From JABDKJ01 sp964609215 (GTDB lineage Bacteria; Bacteroidota; Bacteroidia; Flavobacteriales_D; JABDKJ01), in the NCBI GenBank assembly GCA_964609215.1, contig CAZSQZ010000003.1, forward strand, positions 1 through 64,000: 64,000 nucleotides of DNA. The letters are read 5' to 3'. The notes beneath the pieces were generated by a model. That model was not told the origin of the DNA, made no database searches, and saw only the letters and a program-made list of their open reading frames with translations. Below, one piece after another: positions 53,258-62,509 of this stretch; the stretch's first letter is position 1, and each line of letters begins with the position of its first letter. The position numbers and the translations under genes are program-made.

Positions 53258-53701
53258 TTAATCTATTTCTATTATCTCTTGAACATTTGTGCCATGACAT
53301 AAGTTACATTGACCATTGAATAATTTATCTTCCATAAAGGAAACGTTTCCGCTCTCAGATCTTACTGCAACATATATGCCATCTCCAAAATCTATTTCCT
53401 CAGTTGTATAGGCATTACCTAAAGCGTCTATTTCGATAATCTTGAATGGCTCAGCTGATGAGGTAGTTTCATATAATTCAACTGTTGCATTATCGGTATT
53501 ACCATACATAGATCCTGCAAGTGTATATACACCTTCCGAATTTTGTCCTTCTGTGTAATGACAATTCATACAATTTCGTCCATTAAAATGACTTTCATCA
53601 CTTCCATGTTCACTTATTTGTGTCTTAATTTCAATCTTACTGAACTTTTCACATGCAGCAACCAAAATTAAAATGGATATGAGAACAAAACTCTTTTTCA
53701 T
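53258..53701 (-). CDS. lipoprotein with two c-type heme motifs
   Basis: The ATG at 53701 gives 147 residues with signal and lipobox (LVAAC, Cys17); a TTG five codons earlier is open but spoils the signal. Two CxxCH motifs are present, CMNCH at about 44-48 and CNLCH at about 131-135, separated by about 80 residues of beta-rich sequence (AGSMYGNTDNATVELYE). Covalent attachment of two hemes is expected if cytochrome c maturation exists in the cell. It is the first gene of the redox operon. No match to a named cytochrome family is evident to me. Confidence 0.75.
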   Translation of the reverse strand: MKKSFVLISILILVAACEKFSKIEIKTQISEHGSDESHFNGRNCMNCHYTEGQNSEGVYTLAGSMYGNTDNATVELYETTSSAEPFKIIEIDALGNAYTTEEIDFGDGIYVAVRSESGNVSFMEDKLFNGQCNLCHGTNVQEIIEID

Positions 53702-53800
53702 GGAACAACTACGCAATTTATATCTAAATATTGTGAATAAATTTAACGATTGATTGGGATTATTCTAAACCCAAAATAAAAGCAATTCAAGTAAAGCTAG

Positions 53801-55447
53801 TTAATAATTTTCCAACTCATTCAGCTTTTCTTTTTTTACTCTTTTTAGGTCCAAAAGATTCATGGCATTACTGTTCAAACCAGAAATATCATTACTTACA
53901 AAACGAATGACTTCATCATAAAATACAGGAATAACAGGAGACTCTTCAGATAGTATACTATCCATTTTTGTATACAAACTTTCTCTTTCTTCTACAGATG
54001 CTGTTTGCATAGCTTGCTCATATAAAAGGTCAAATTGATCACTTTTAAAGTGAGAATAATTAGATCCATTAGGAGCAAAGTTCTTGGAATAATAAAGTCC
54101 CAAAAAGTTTTCCGCATCCGCATAATCTGCAATCCATGATTTTCTAAAGAACAAACTTTGTCCATTTGCAACGGTACTTCTTTGGTTTGCTGTTGGCATA
54201 ACTTCAATTCTAACTTTCACTCCAATTTTGCTCAGTTCGTTTTGAGCAAATTCACAAAGGTCAACATAGTCTTGAGTGGTTGCCAGAGGAATTTCAGGAA
54301 TGCCTTTTCCCATGGGAAACCCAGCTTTTTCAAGAAGCTCTCTCGCTTTTGAAGGATTATACTCATACTTAAATAGAGATTTACTTTTCTTAATTATAGA
54401 TGGAGGAACAAAACCCAATTCAGCTGATTTACTGGTATTGTTCTTTATGAAAAGCACCAACTCATCTCTGTTAATCGCGAGGTTAAATGCCTGACGCACT
54501 CTTTTATCCATCAAAGGAGAATTTTTAGATAGCTCGCTATTCTTATCCATATAAAAACCCAAATAGTCGGTTTTTAAATAAGGTTCTTTTTGGAGGTAAT
54601 AATCATTTGCGTAAACAGCATTTAACTCTCCTTGCTTTGTGAGTAGTTCATCCTTATAACTGGGATGTAAGGAAGATATCATATCGTATTCTCCCTTTAA
54701 GAAGTCTAAAAACATGACTCCCTTGTCTCGGACAAAGTGCACCTTTATCGCATCTAAATATGGCAGACTGGAACCGTCTGCATCCTTTTGAAAAAAGTTT
54801 TCATTCTTTAAAAGTGCTAACACGTTATTATCCAACCAAAAATTGAATTTGAAGGGACCTGTTCCAACGGGATTCCTGCCAAAGTCCTTTTTGTAATATT
54901 CCTCAGCTTCTTTAGCAACTACGGTGCAATATTGCATACTCAATATGGAAAGAAAAGGGGCAAATGGCTCTTCAAGCTTAATGACCAAGGTTGAATCATT
55001 AACTGCTTTAAACGGTTCTTCATTTGATACTTGCGAAAAGATCCATGCACCTGGCGTGGCTACCCTTCTTTCGTTGATTCGTGTAAATGAATACACAAAA
55101 TCTTCGGCATTCAGTTTTCTTCCTTTTCCATCATTAAAGCAGGCATCATTATGAAAAAACACATCGTTTCTTAAATGAAAAGTATAGGTAGTTGCAGCAG
55201 AATCTATTTCCCAGGACTTTGCGATATGGGGAATGACTTTCATGTTATCATCCATCTCAACAAGGCCATCAAAAATCTGATTTACCCACCAAATATTCTC
55301 TTGATTATTTGCAAATGCAGGATCTAAGGAACTAATGCCTGCAGCTTCGTTATAGTAAAAAACATCCTTTGATTTTTCTATTGATTCTTTACTTGAACAG
55401 GAAAGGACTAAACAGAGAATAATTGCACCATACCATCTGGCGAGCAT
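53801..55447 (-). CDS. peptide-type ABC transporter substrate-binding lipoprotein (SBP_bac_5)
   Basis: This is a 548-residue extracytoplasmic solute-binding protein of the OppA/DppA group. The lipobox is LVLSC (Cys17). The N-terminal domain has SSLDPAFANNQENIWWVNQI and KSWEIDSAATTYTFHLRNDV, and the later QAFNLAINRDELV is the usual inter-domain marker. No permease or ATPase genes are beside it, so the transporter is encoded elsewhere or the protein has a different role. Its start is next to the stop of the LysM gene (shared base 55447). Confidence 0.9.
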   Translation of the reverse strand: MLARWYGAIILCLVLSCSSKESIEKSKDVFYYNEAAGISSLDPAFANNQENIWWVNQIFDGLVEMDDNMKVIPHIAKSWEIDSAATTYTFHLRNDVFFHNDACFNDGKGRKLNAEDFVYSFTRINERRVATPGAWIFSQVSNEEPFKAVNDSTLVIKLEEPFAPFLSILSMQYCTVVAKEAEEYYKKDFGRNPVGTGPFKFNFWLDNNVLALLKNENFFQKDADGSSLPYLDAIKVHFVRDKGVMFLDFLKGEYDMISSLHPSYKDELLTKQGELNAVYANDYYLQKEPYLKTDYLGFYMDKNSELSKNSPLMDKRVRQAFNLAINRDELVLFIKNNTSKSAELGFVPPSIIKKSKSLFKYEYNPSKARELLEKAGFPMGKGIPEIPLATTQDYVDLCEFAQNELSKIGVKVRIEVMPTANQRSTVANGQSLFFRKSWIADYADAENFLGLYYSKNFAPNGSNYSHFKSDQFDLLYEQAMQTASVEERESLYTKMDSILSEESPVIPVFYDEVIRFVSNDISGLNSNAMNLLDLKRVKKEKLNELENY

Positions 55448-57255
55448 TATTTTTCAGTTTTAACGAGCTTGAAGTCTCTATGATTTAGAAAGAAAAACCC
55501 TTTATTGGTCCAGGAACCATTATCTGTTCTTTCCACACTAATATTCTGATAAATAGGTTCCCCTTGTATCTTATCTAGATTTCTATAGGCTTTGTTACCA
55601 AAGGTATCCATAGAAAGAAGAAGAAAATTTGCAATATCATAAGACAGAAAGGCATAGCCTTTTTCAGAAGGAACGGTTTCATAAATTCTGAAATATTTCC
55701 TCATAAATTTTCGCACCTCTGGTATTTCATAGTCTAGTGTCTTTGTAGCACACAACATCAAATTGAACTTTTGCTTGTAGTTGATATCTATGTTGTCAAA
55801 ATTAGACCATGATTCAAATCCATAGACTTGAATTTTCTTATCAGACAATTCTGATCTATTTAGTTTGGTAAGAACATCGCTTACAAAGGATAGATTATTT
55901 GAAGGGACAATAACAACATTGGAGGTATCCTTAAAGAAATCCTTTGCCATAGTCAAAACCCTTTCTTCTTTTGGCCCTTCTTCTTCTGCGCTTACTTTCT
56001 TAACCTTATCAAATAAGCGTTCTTCTTGCTTTCCAAGATGAAGATTCAAGCGCATTTCCATTGCTTTTACCAAAGACAAGTCTTTTTTTACTTCTGAGTC
56101 AACCATGATAATGTTATCCGAATAATGCTTCTCCGCAACATACTTTGCTATAAAATCAACTTCATTCCCTCTATCAGGATTAACTTTAAATACATCTTTA
56201 TTCTTAAGAATAGAAGTAGTCTTTAAGTTAGGGGAAACCAAGATCTTTTCCTTTCCCTGCAGTCTATTTGAAAGTTCCGTAAAGGTCTTTTTATGAAAAG
56301 GTCCTATAATAACATCGCATTCATCCAGCCAACCTTCTCGAACACATCGGTCTACAACACCCGGTTCATTCTTCATATTGAAAACCATGAGGTTTACATT
56401 CCCACCTTGTCTGGAATAATCTTCACAAGCAATCTTTGCTCCTCTGTAAAACTCTATTGCCAAATCAATCATGGCAAAGGCATTTCTTCTGGAAGCTGTG
56501 CTGGTTAAGCTATCTAAATCTTTGAACTCAAAAGGAAGTAAAAGAGCAATATTCTTTACTTGAATTTTATCAAAATCAACATGCAAGGAATCTTTTTCTT
56601 CCATTGCTATATCCGTAATTTCTTCTTTTTTCTCAATAGGTAGATTCAAAAGCATTCCTGTACTTAAGGTTTGCGTTAAACCAGGATTTACCTTTAATAT
56701 ATCATCTATTTCTACATCGTATTGCTTTGAAATGGCATAAAGCGTTTGGCCTTTTTCAACCCTATGTTGCAGATACTTGCTTTCCTCTGCAATTTGCATG
56801 TGTTCCAGTTTTGCAGGTCTTATATCCTCCAAAGGAATTACGAGCTTTTGTCCTCGTTTTAGTCCTGCGCTAGCAGTTGGATTAGCGTCCAACAAATCGT
56901 TCTCGCTTATGTTGTAGTTTTTAGCGATGGAATAAATGGTCTCCTTTTTGAAAACAGTGTGAACAATGAAATTCTCATTAAGAACAGGTTTAGGTTTCTT
57001 ATTGAATTTTCTATCTCTGAATTTAATAGGTATTAAAACCTCTTCACCAACACTTAAACCATCCTTTACATTTTCATTGGCTTCTTCAATGTAGGCAACA
57101 TCAACACCATAAATTTTGGAGATAGCGTATAAAGTATTGCCTGCTTCAACTGAATGAACGTAGTATTTCTCACCTCCTTTTTCTACCACACGATAGTTTT
57201 GTGCATCCAATTGAACACACGCAAAAAGAAAAATGATTATCAAAAGCTTTTTCAT
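55447..57255 (-). CDS. LysM-repeat protein fused to a periplasmic-binding-like domain
   Basis: The ATG at 57255 overlaps the guaA stop as ATGA and leads straight into a signal peptide (MKKLLIIIFLFACVQLDA); an ATG two codons earlier is also possible. Three LysM domains (about 25-75, 92-143, 160-208; marks AGNTLYAISKIYGVD, KKETIYSIAKNYNIS and KGQTLYAISKQYDVE) bind peptidoglycan. From about 235 the chain resembles type I periplasmic binding proteins, opening with KNIALLLPFEFKDLDSL. Total is 602 residues. It is probably a wall-tethered ligand sensor or scaffold; the ligand is unknown. Confidence 0.85.
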   Translation of the reverse strand: MKKLLIIIFLFACVQLDAQNYRVVEKGGEKYYVHSVEAGNTLYAISKIYGVDVAYIEEANENVKDGLSVGEEVLIPIKFRDRKFNKKPKPVLNENFIVHTVFKKETIYSIAKNYNISENDLLDANPTASAGLKRGQKLVIPLEDIRPAKLEHMQIAEESKYLQHRVEKGQTLYAISKQYDVEIDDILKVNPGLTQTLSTGMLLNLPIEKKEEITDIAMEEKDSLHVDFDKIQVKNIALLLPFEFKDLDSLTSTASRRNAFAMIDLAIEFYRGAKIACEDYSRQGGNVNLMVFNMKNEPGVVDRCVREGWLDECDVIIGPFHKKTFTELSNRLQGKEKILVSPNLKTTSILKNKDVFKVNPDRGNEVDFIAKYVAEKHYSDNIIMVDSEVKKDLSLVKAMEMRLNLHLGKQEERLFDKVKKVSAEEEGPKEERVLTMAKDFFKDTSNVVIVPSNNLSFVSDVLTKLNRSELSDKKIQVYGFESWSNFDNIDINYKQKFNLMLCATKTLDYEIPEVRKFMRKYFRIYETVPSEKGYAFLSYDIANFLLLSMDTFGNKAYRNLDKIQGEPIYQNISVERTDNGSWTNKGFFFLNHRDFKLVKTEK

Positions 57256-58781
57256 TCCCATTCTATTGTTGCAGGCGGCTTAGAACTAATATCATAGACT
57301 ACTCTATTAATTCCTTTAACCTTATTTATTATCTCATTGGACACTTCAGCAAGAAAAGCATATGGCATGTGAAACCAATCGGCAGTCATTCCATCGGTAG
57401 AAGTAACTGCTCTCAAAGCAACAGCTTGCTCATAGGTTCTTTCATCACCCATTACACCAACTGACTTAACAGGAAGCAAAATAGATCCCGCCTGCCATAT
57501 ATCATCGTATAAACCTTCTTTTTTCAACTTAGAAATATAGATATAATCAACCTCTTGCAAAATGCGTACCTTTTCTTCTGTAATGTCTCCAAGTATTCTA
57601 ATTCCCAATCCTGGTCCGGGGAAAGGATGTCTATTTAAAATCTCTGGCTTTAAACCTAACTCCGCTCCTACTCTTCTAACTTCATCTTTAAACAACAACT
57701 TTAATGGCTCTATTACTTTTAACTTCATGTAATCTGGCAAGCCTCCCACATTATGGTGAGATTTTATTTTAGCACTCGGCCCATTCACCGATACAGACTC
57801 AATAACATCAGGATATATTGTTCCCTGACCCAACCATTTAACATCATTTATAGCTTTTGACTCTTCCTCAAAAACATCTATAAAAACCTTTCCTATTGCT
57901 TTTCGCTTAGCTTCTGGATCCGTAAGTCCTTCTAATTCTTTATAAAATGATTTACTGGCATCTACACCTTTAATGTTCAGCCCTAAGTCTTTATATGCTT
58001 CTAGCACTTCATCAAACTCATTTTTTCTGAGCAAACCGTTATTTACAAATATGCAATGTAGGTTTGAACCAATTGCTTTATGCAAAAGTAAACCAGCTAC
58101 TGAAGAATCAACTCCTCCGGAAAGTCCTAAAACCACCTTGTCATTGCCCAATTCTTCTTTTAAAGATTGAATGGTTTCATCCACAAAAGAAGCGGGTGTC
58201 CAATTAGATTCACAAGCACAAATATCTCTTACAAAATTGGAAAGAATCTTTTTTCCTTCAGTTGTATGATATACTTCTGGATGGAATTGTATTCCATAAA
58301 TAGTCTTATCCTTTACCTGATAACCTGCTACCGAAACATCTGCTGTACTTGCAATAACTTCAAATTCCTGAGGCACTTTTGAAATGGTATCTCCATGCGA
58401 CATCCACACCTGTGAGTTGGATGATATTCCAGCAGTCAATTGATTGGTATTATTTACAAATTCCAATTTAGCACGTCCATATTCTCTTACCTTAGAGGGA
58501 AGTACTTGACCTCCATCGTAATTATGCGCTATATATTGAGCACCAAAACAAATGGCTAGACTCGGTCTTTTCTCCAGTACCGAAAGATCAAATTTTGGAC
58601 ATTCCGGATCGTGAACAGAATAAGGACTTCCTGAAAGAACTATTCCTTTTACACTATCATCAATCTCAACATCACTGAAATATGGGTGTATTTCACAATA
58701 GACATTAAGTTCCCTAATCCTTCTAGCAATCAACTGCGTAAATTGAGAGCCGAAATCATAAATAAGGATTTTTTCCTGCAT
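57252..58781 (-). CDS. guaA: GMP synthase (glutamine-hydrolysing)
   Basis: This 509-residue enzyme converts XMP to GMP. The N-terminal glutamine amidotransferase has the nucleophile in LAICFGAQYIAH and the His-Glu in GIQFHPEVYH. The ATP-pyrophosphatase P-loop is VVLGLSGGVDSSVAGLLL, and the C-terminal dimerisation domain ends PPATIEWE. Length is normal. The start is fixed by the conserved MQEKILIYDFGSQFTQLI. A -7 box lies only four bases before the ATG. Confidence 0.97.
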   Translation of the reverse strand: MQEKILIYDFGSQFTQLIARRIRELNVYCEIHPYFSDVEIDDSVKGIVLSGSPYSVHDPECPKFDLSVLEKRPSLAICFGAQYIAHNYDGGQVLPSKVREYGRAKLEFVNNTNQLTAGISSNSQVWMSHGDTISKVPQEFEVIASTADVSVAGYQVKDKTIYGIQFHPEVYHTTEGKKILSNFVRDICACESNWTPASFVDETIQSLKEELGNDKVVLGLSGGVDSSVAGLLLHKAIGSNLHCIFVNNGLLRKNEFDEVLEAYKDLGLNIKGVDASKSFYKELEGLTDPEAKRKAIGKVFIDVFEEESKAINDVKWLGQGTIYPDVIESVSVNGPSAKIKSHHNVGGLPDYMKLKVIEPLKLLFKDEVRRVGAELGLKPEILNRHPFPGPGLGIRILGDITEEKVRILQEVDYIYISKLKKEGLYDDIWQAGSILLPVKSVGVMGDERTYEQAVALRAVTSTDGMTADWFHMPYAFLAEVSNEIINKVKGINRVVYDISSKPPATIEWE

Positions 58782-58785
58782 GGGA

Positions 58786-58793
58786 CAAAGATA
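58786..58793 (-). promoter_or_regulatory. -7 box adjoining the guaA start codon
   Basis: TATCTTTG (58793-58786, minus strand) exactly fits TAnnTTTG and ends four bases before the guaA ATG at 58781. If used, the transcript would have almost no leader. No well-spaced -33 TTG was found. Confidence 0.35.
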
Positions 58794-58838
58794 GCTTTAG
58801 ACAATGATTTGGAGAAATATTCCCAAACGACTTTTCAA

Positions 58839-60419
58839 CTATGAATCCTCTTTTATTACAGTGAATTCAAAAGCAAAAGGATCGAGATTATTCATTAGAA
58901 TTTCGATAAATTCTCTGCCTTGTCTTAGATATAGTGAAGCAAAGTTTTCGCTTCTCTCCTGAAGGCTGTCATTTGGAAAAAGCTTTTGCTTTAATTTTCT
59001 TAACTGAATAAGTTGAACCTCGTTTTTATTCTTGATAGATTTCAAAATCTTAGACTCTAACTTTTCAATCGTTTTTAACATATTCTTTTGCTCTCCAAGG
59101 GCTGAATTTTCTAAAGTAGGGTCAACACTTTTCATTTTAGCTACTATTTCAGCGAATAGTTCGCCTAAACTGATTTTCTCTTCGTTAAGGTTCTGGTCCT
59201 CTGAAAGTAGATTCTTAGAAAAAGCTTTGATTAAATTATCTTCTCTTTGAAATAAATCCGAAATATTAACTCCTAACGCATTCATTTTCTTAGATGAAGT
59301 CCTGTCTACCCATAAAAGAGAATTTCTAAGGACAAGAGAAGGAAATTGAACCTTATGAAATTCAAAAAGAGCTTTCAATTCCAGCCAATAAGCCAATTCT
59401 CCTCCTCCTCCAATGTAAGCTATATTGGGTAAAACCATTTCTTGATACAAAGGTCTCAACAATACATTTGGGCTATACTTTTCAGGACTGTTATTTATGC
59501 CTTCTTTTAAATCAACTAATTCAATCAATTCATCTCCTACCCTAAATTTTTCTTCTTCTCTTCTGATTTTAAGTCGTTGTTCTTTATTCAAAACGAAAAG
59601 ATTCACATCACTTGGATTTGCCTGAATCTTTATTTCCTTTTCTAGTTTTTCATTGGTTTCCTGAACAATATTAAATGTACTAGATTCAATATCACTTAAC
59701 ATTACTTCCAAAAAAGAGGATTTTAATCTATCATCATTTGCATCCATGACCAATAAGCCATACTCTGCAAAAAAGTGATTGACAAAGTTTCTTGTTCCCT
59801 GAGCAAATGACCTATCTATACTATAGGATTTTTCAAATATTGTTTTTAGCTCCCGAGCGTTTTCTGAATCTCCTAAAACCTCAAATAGTTCCTTCTTGAA
59901 TTCTGAAATGGAATTCATATCCATGTCTCCGACATGTTGACCAAAATCCCTTTTCCACTCTATTTTCTTTCCAAAAAGGTTTATGTGATTAACTTCTTCA
60001 AAATCGTGATCTTCTGTAGCCATCCAGTAAATAGGCACAAAACGTAGATTTTTAGAATTATCATTTAGCTCTTTAGCTAAATTAATTGTGGAGATAATTT
60101 TCAAGAAAAAATACAAAGGCCCTCCAAAAAGACAAATTTGATGACCAGTCGTTACCGTAAAGGTTTTGTCTTTTTTTAATAGTTCTAGGTTTTCCTCTTG
60201 CTTAGGACTTAATTTACCATTAGCCTGCTCTTTTAAAATGGATACTAACGATTCTCGCTTCTCCTGACTGAAATCTTTTGAAAGTGCATGATGAAGTAAC
60301 TTATCCTTCTCAGGAAAGACAGAATAAAATGGTCTTAACGTCTCGTCTTTGCTTAAGTATTTTTTAACCGTTTCCGAAAAGTAATTGGTTTCAGAATAAG
60401 GAATAGTAGTAATCTCCAT
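58839..60419 (-). CDS. bshC: bacillithiol biosynthesis cysteine-adding enzyme BshC
   Basis: This 526-residue protein joins cysteine to glucosaminyl-malate to complete bacillithiol, the low-molecular-weight thiol of many Bacillota and Bacteroidota. Family marks: TVTTGHQICLFGGPLYFFLK, VPIYWMATEDHDFEEVNHIN and the later LVLRNSLLWVD. The C-terminal coiled coil (about 425-500) is present. The other bsh genes are not in the window. It is divergent from the rlmD-like gene. Confidence 0.93.
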   Translation of the reverse strand: MEITTIPYSETNYFSETVKKYLSKDETLRPFYSVFPEKDKLLHHALSKDFSQEKRESLVSILKEQANGKLSPKQEENLELLKKDKTFTVTTGHQICLFGGPLYFFLKIISTINLAKELNDNSKNLRFVPIYWMATEDHDFEEVNHINLFGKKIEWKRDFGQHVGDMDMNSISEFKKELFEVLGDSENARELKTIFEKSYSIDRSFAQGTRNFVNHFFAEYGLLVMDANDDRLKSSFLEVMLSDIESSTFNIVQETNEKLEKEIKIQANPSDVNLFVLNKEQRLKIRREEEKFRVGDELIELVDLKEGINNSPEKYSPNVLLRPLYQEMVLPNIAYIGGGGELAYWLELKALFEFHKVQFPSLVLRNSLLWVDRTSSKKMNALGVNISDLFQREDNLIKAFSKNLLSEDQNLNEEKISLGELFAEIVAKMKSVDPTLENSALGEQKNMLKTIEKLESKILKSIKNKNEVQLIQLRKLKQKLFPNDSLQERSENFASLYLRQGREFIEILMNNLDPFAFEFTVIKEDS

Positions 60420-60458
60420 TTAAGGTGTAAATTTACCCGTTTTTATGAGTAAAAAAGA

Positions 60459-61946
60459 ATGGAGCAGGAACTTTTAGAAATTTCGGAGCAAACAAGCAGT
60501 GTTGATGTATACAATCTAAAAAAAGGGCAATTAGTAGATGTTCTTATTGCGGATATGGCTTTTGGTGGAAAGGGGATTTCTAAAGTAAAAACGGAAAAAG
60601 GTGTTTTCATCATCTTCGTTCCCAATGCTATTCCTGGACAATTGATTCAAGCAAGAATTACTAAAAGGAATAGAAAGTTTGCAGAGGCAAGAATCATTAA
60701 GGTATTGAAACAATCTCCATTGGAAAAACACATTCCTTATCAGCCTGCCTCAGGCGCACCTTATGCCACTCTGGATATCGATATCCAACATGTCTATAAA
60801 AAGCGAAATACATTAGATCAATTCAAACGCGTTGCGGGAATTGAAAATATTGAAGATTATTTAGATGCGTTCATTCCCTCTCCTGTGATCTGGCACTACA
60901 GAAACAAAATGGAGTTTAATTTTTCAGCTATTGTTTGGAATATTGGTGACGAAAAATCACATGATGGATTTGGATTAGGCTATAAAAAAAGAGCATGTTG
61001 GTGGGCTTCTGAAAACCTTGACAAAAGTTCTGGTTTGTTTGATGAGGCGTTTGAAAATAAAATGCTTGACATTAGAAATTATTTGGAGAATACTGGTCTT
61101 CCTGCATATCATCCCATAAGAAACGAAGGGTTTTTCAGGATTTTACAGGTGAAGAAATCCTATCTGGAAAATGCTTTTTTGATCAACCTAAATACTTCTT
61201 CAGATGGTTTGGATCAGTTTTCTATTCAAGCTTTTTATGATTTTCTCAATACCCTGTTACCAGGAAGAATTAAGGGGCTTATTCATTCCATACACGATGG
61301 CGTTTCAGATAGAATGTCGGGTCCTGAAGAACAGAAAGAGGTCATTGGAAGCTCATTTATTGTTGAGAAGATAAATGGATTGGAGTTTCAAATTAATAGC
61401 TATAGTTTTTTTCAAACCAATCCAAAAAGTGCTGAAGTTCTCTACAATAAGGTAATTGACTATGTTTTTGAAGAAGATATTCAAGGACAGGTATTGGATT
61501 TGTTTTGTGGAACGGGAACGATTGCTCAGCTTATCGCAAAACGAAACAGCAAGTATAAAATTACAGGTGTAGAAATAGTCAAGGAGGCTGTTGAAGATGC
61601 AAAAATGAATGCCAAAAGAAATGGAATTGAAAATGTATCATTCATTGCTTCAGATGTGGGTTTATTTTTGAAAGAACACCCCGAATACACAAACAATATT
61701 GACGTTTTGGTTCTGGATCCTCCTAGAGGCGGTATAAGCAAAAAAGCATTAAGGGCTGCAATGAGATTGAATGCCAGAAAAATTGTTTACGTTTCATGTA
61801 ATCCTTCTACTCAGGCAAGAGATACGGTTTGGATAAAGGAGTTTGACTATGAATTGAAAAAACTTTCTATTGTGGATCAGTTTCCCCATACTTCCCATAT
61901 CGAATCTATTGCTGTATTCACAAAACAGAAACAAATGGAGCAATAG
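60459..61946 (+). CDS. RlmD/TrmA-type RNA (uracil-C5) methyltransferase lacking the Fe-S cysteines
   Basis: This is a 495-residue SAM enzyme. The N-terminal TRAM domain (about 20-80) binds RNA. The methyltransferase part has LDLFCGTGTIAQL (SAM motif I), LVLDPPRGGISKK and the catalytic Cys in VSCNPSTQARD. In RlmD a CxxCGGCxxQ-like cluster follows the TRAM domain; here that place reads YQPASGAPYATLD, and no Cys occurs before about residue 184. It therefore belongs to a cluster-free branch. The exact target uridine is undetermined. Confidence 0.87.
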   Translation: MEQELLEISEQTSSVDVYNLKKGQLVDVLIADMAFGGKGISKVKTEKGVFIIFVPNAIPGQLIQARITKRNRKFAEARIIKVLKQSPLEKHIPYQPASGAPYATLDIDIQHVYKKRNTLDQFKRVAGIENIEDYLDAFIPSPVIWHYRNKMEFNFSAIVWNIGDEKSHDGFGLGYKKRACWWASENLDKSSGLFDEAFENKMLDIRNYLENTGLPAYHPIRNEGFFRILQVKKSYLENAFLINLNTSSDGLDQFSIQAFYDFLNTLLPGRIKGLIHSIHDGVSDRMSGPEEQKEVIGSSFIVEKINGLEFQINSYSFFQTNPKSAEVLYNKVIDYVFEEDIQGQVLDLFCGTGTIAQLIAKRNSKYKITGVEIVKEAVEDAKMNAKRNGIENVSFIASDVGLFLKEHPEYTNNIDVLVLDPPRGGISKKALRAAMRLNARKIVYVSCNPSTQARDTVWIKEFDYELKKLSIVDQFPHTSHIESIAVFTKQKQMEQ

Positions 61947-62001
61947 TTCAAAGCTATTGCATTAATTTTCTTTATTGATACCGGATAATTACTTTTGAAG
62001 G

Positions 62002-62508
62002 ATGACTAAAAAGAAGGTTGAAATACTTGATCACTCTAAAATTGAAAAGATTATTGAAAGAATTGCTAATCAAATTTTAGAGAATTATTTCAATGAAAAA
62101 GAAATTGTAATTGTTGGCATAGATAAGCAAGGTTACCTTCTCGCAGAGCGTTTCATAGAGCACCTTTCAAAATTATGTGATAAGGAAATCCGATTGTTTA
62201 AACTAAAATTGGATAAGGACAATCCTTTAAGCAAAGAGTATGAATTCGATGGTGAATTGTCGGATATAGAAAACAAAAATATTGTCCTGGTAGACGATGT
62301 TTTAAACTCAGGTAAAACACTGGCTTATGCGCTCCGTTTTTTGATGAGAGTTAATGTGAAACAAATCTTTTCTACGGTTCTAATAGACAGAATACACCGA
62401 AGATATCCAGTAAGAGCAGATTTTGTAGGAATGACATTGTCTACCACCCTCCAAGATCATATTTCTGTTAAGCTAGGAAATAAAAAAAATACTGCGTTTG
62501 TGGAATAA
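62002..62508 (+). CDS. phosphoribosyltransferase-family protein (PyrR-like)
   Basis: This 168-residue protein has the type I PRTase PRPP loop IVLVDDVLNSGKTLAYALR and a preceding flexible-loop region. The form resembles PyrR, the uracil phosphoribosyltransferase/pyr attenuator. I cannot confirm RNA binding, and no pyr operon is adjacent. A -7 box TACTTTTG lies at 61990-61997, five bases before the ATG. It ends one base before the convergent aroK. Confidence 0.8.
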   Translation: MTKKKVEILDHSKIEKIIERIANQILENYFNEKEIVIVGIDKQGYLLAERFIEHLSKLCDKEIRLFKLKLDKDNPLSKEYEFDGELSDIENKNIVLVDDVLNSGKTLAYALRFLMRVNVKQIFSTVLIDRIHRRYPVRADFVGMTLSTTLQDHISVKLGNKKNTAFVE

Positions 62509-62509
62509 T

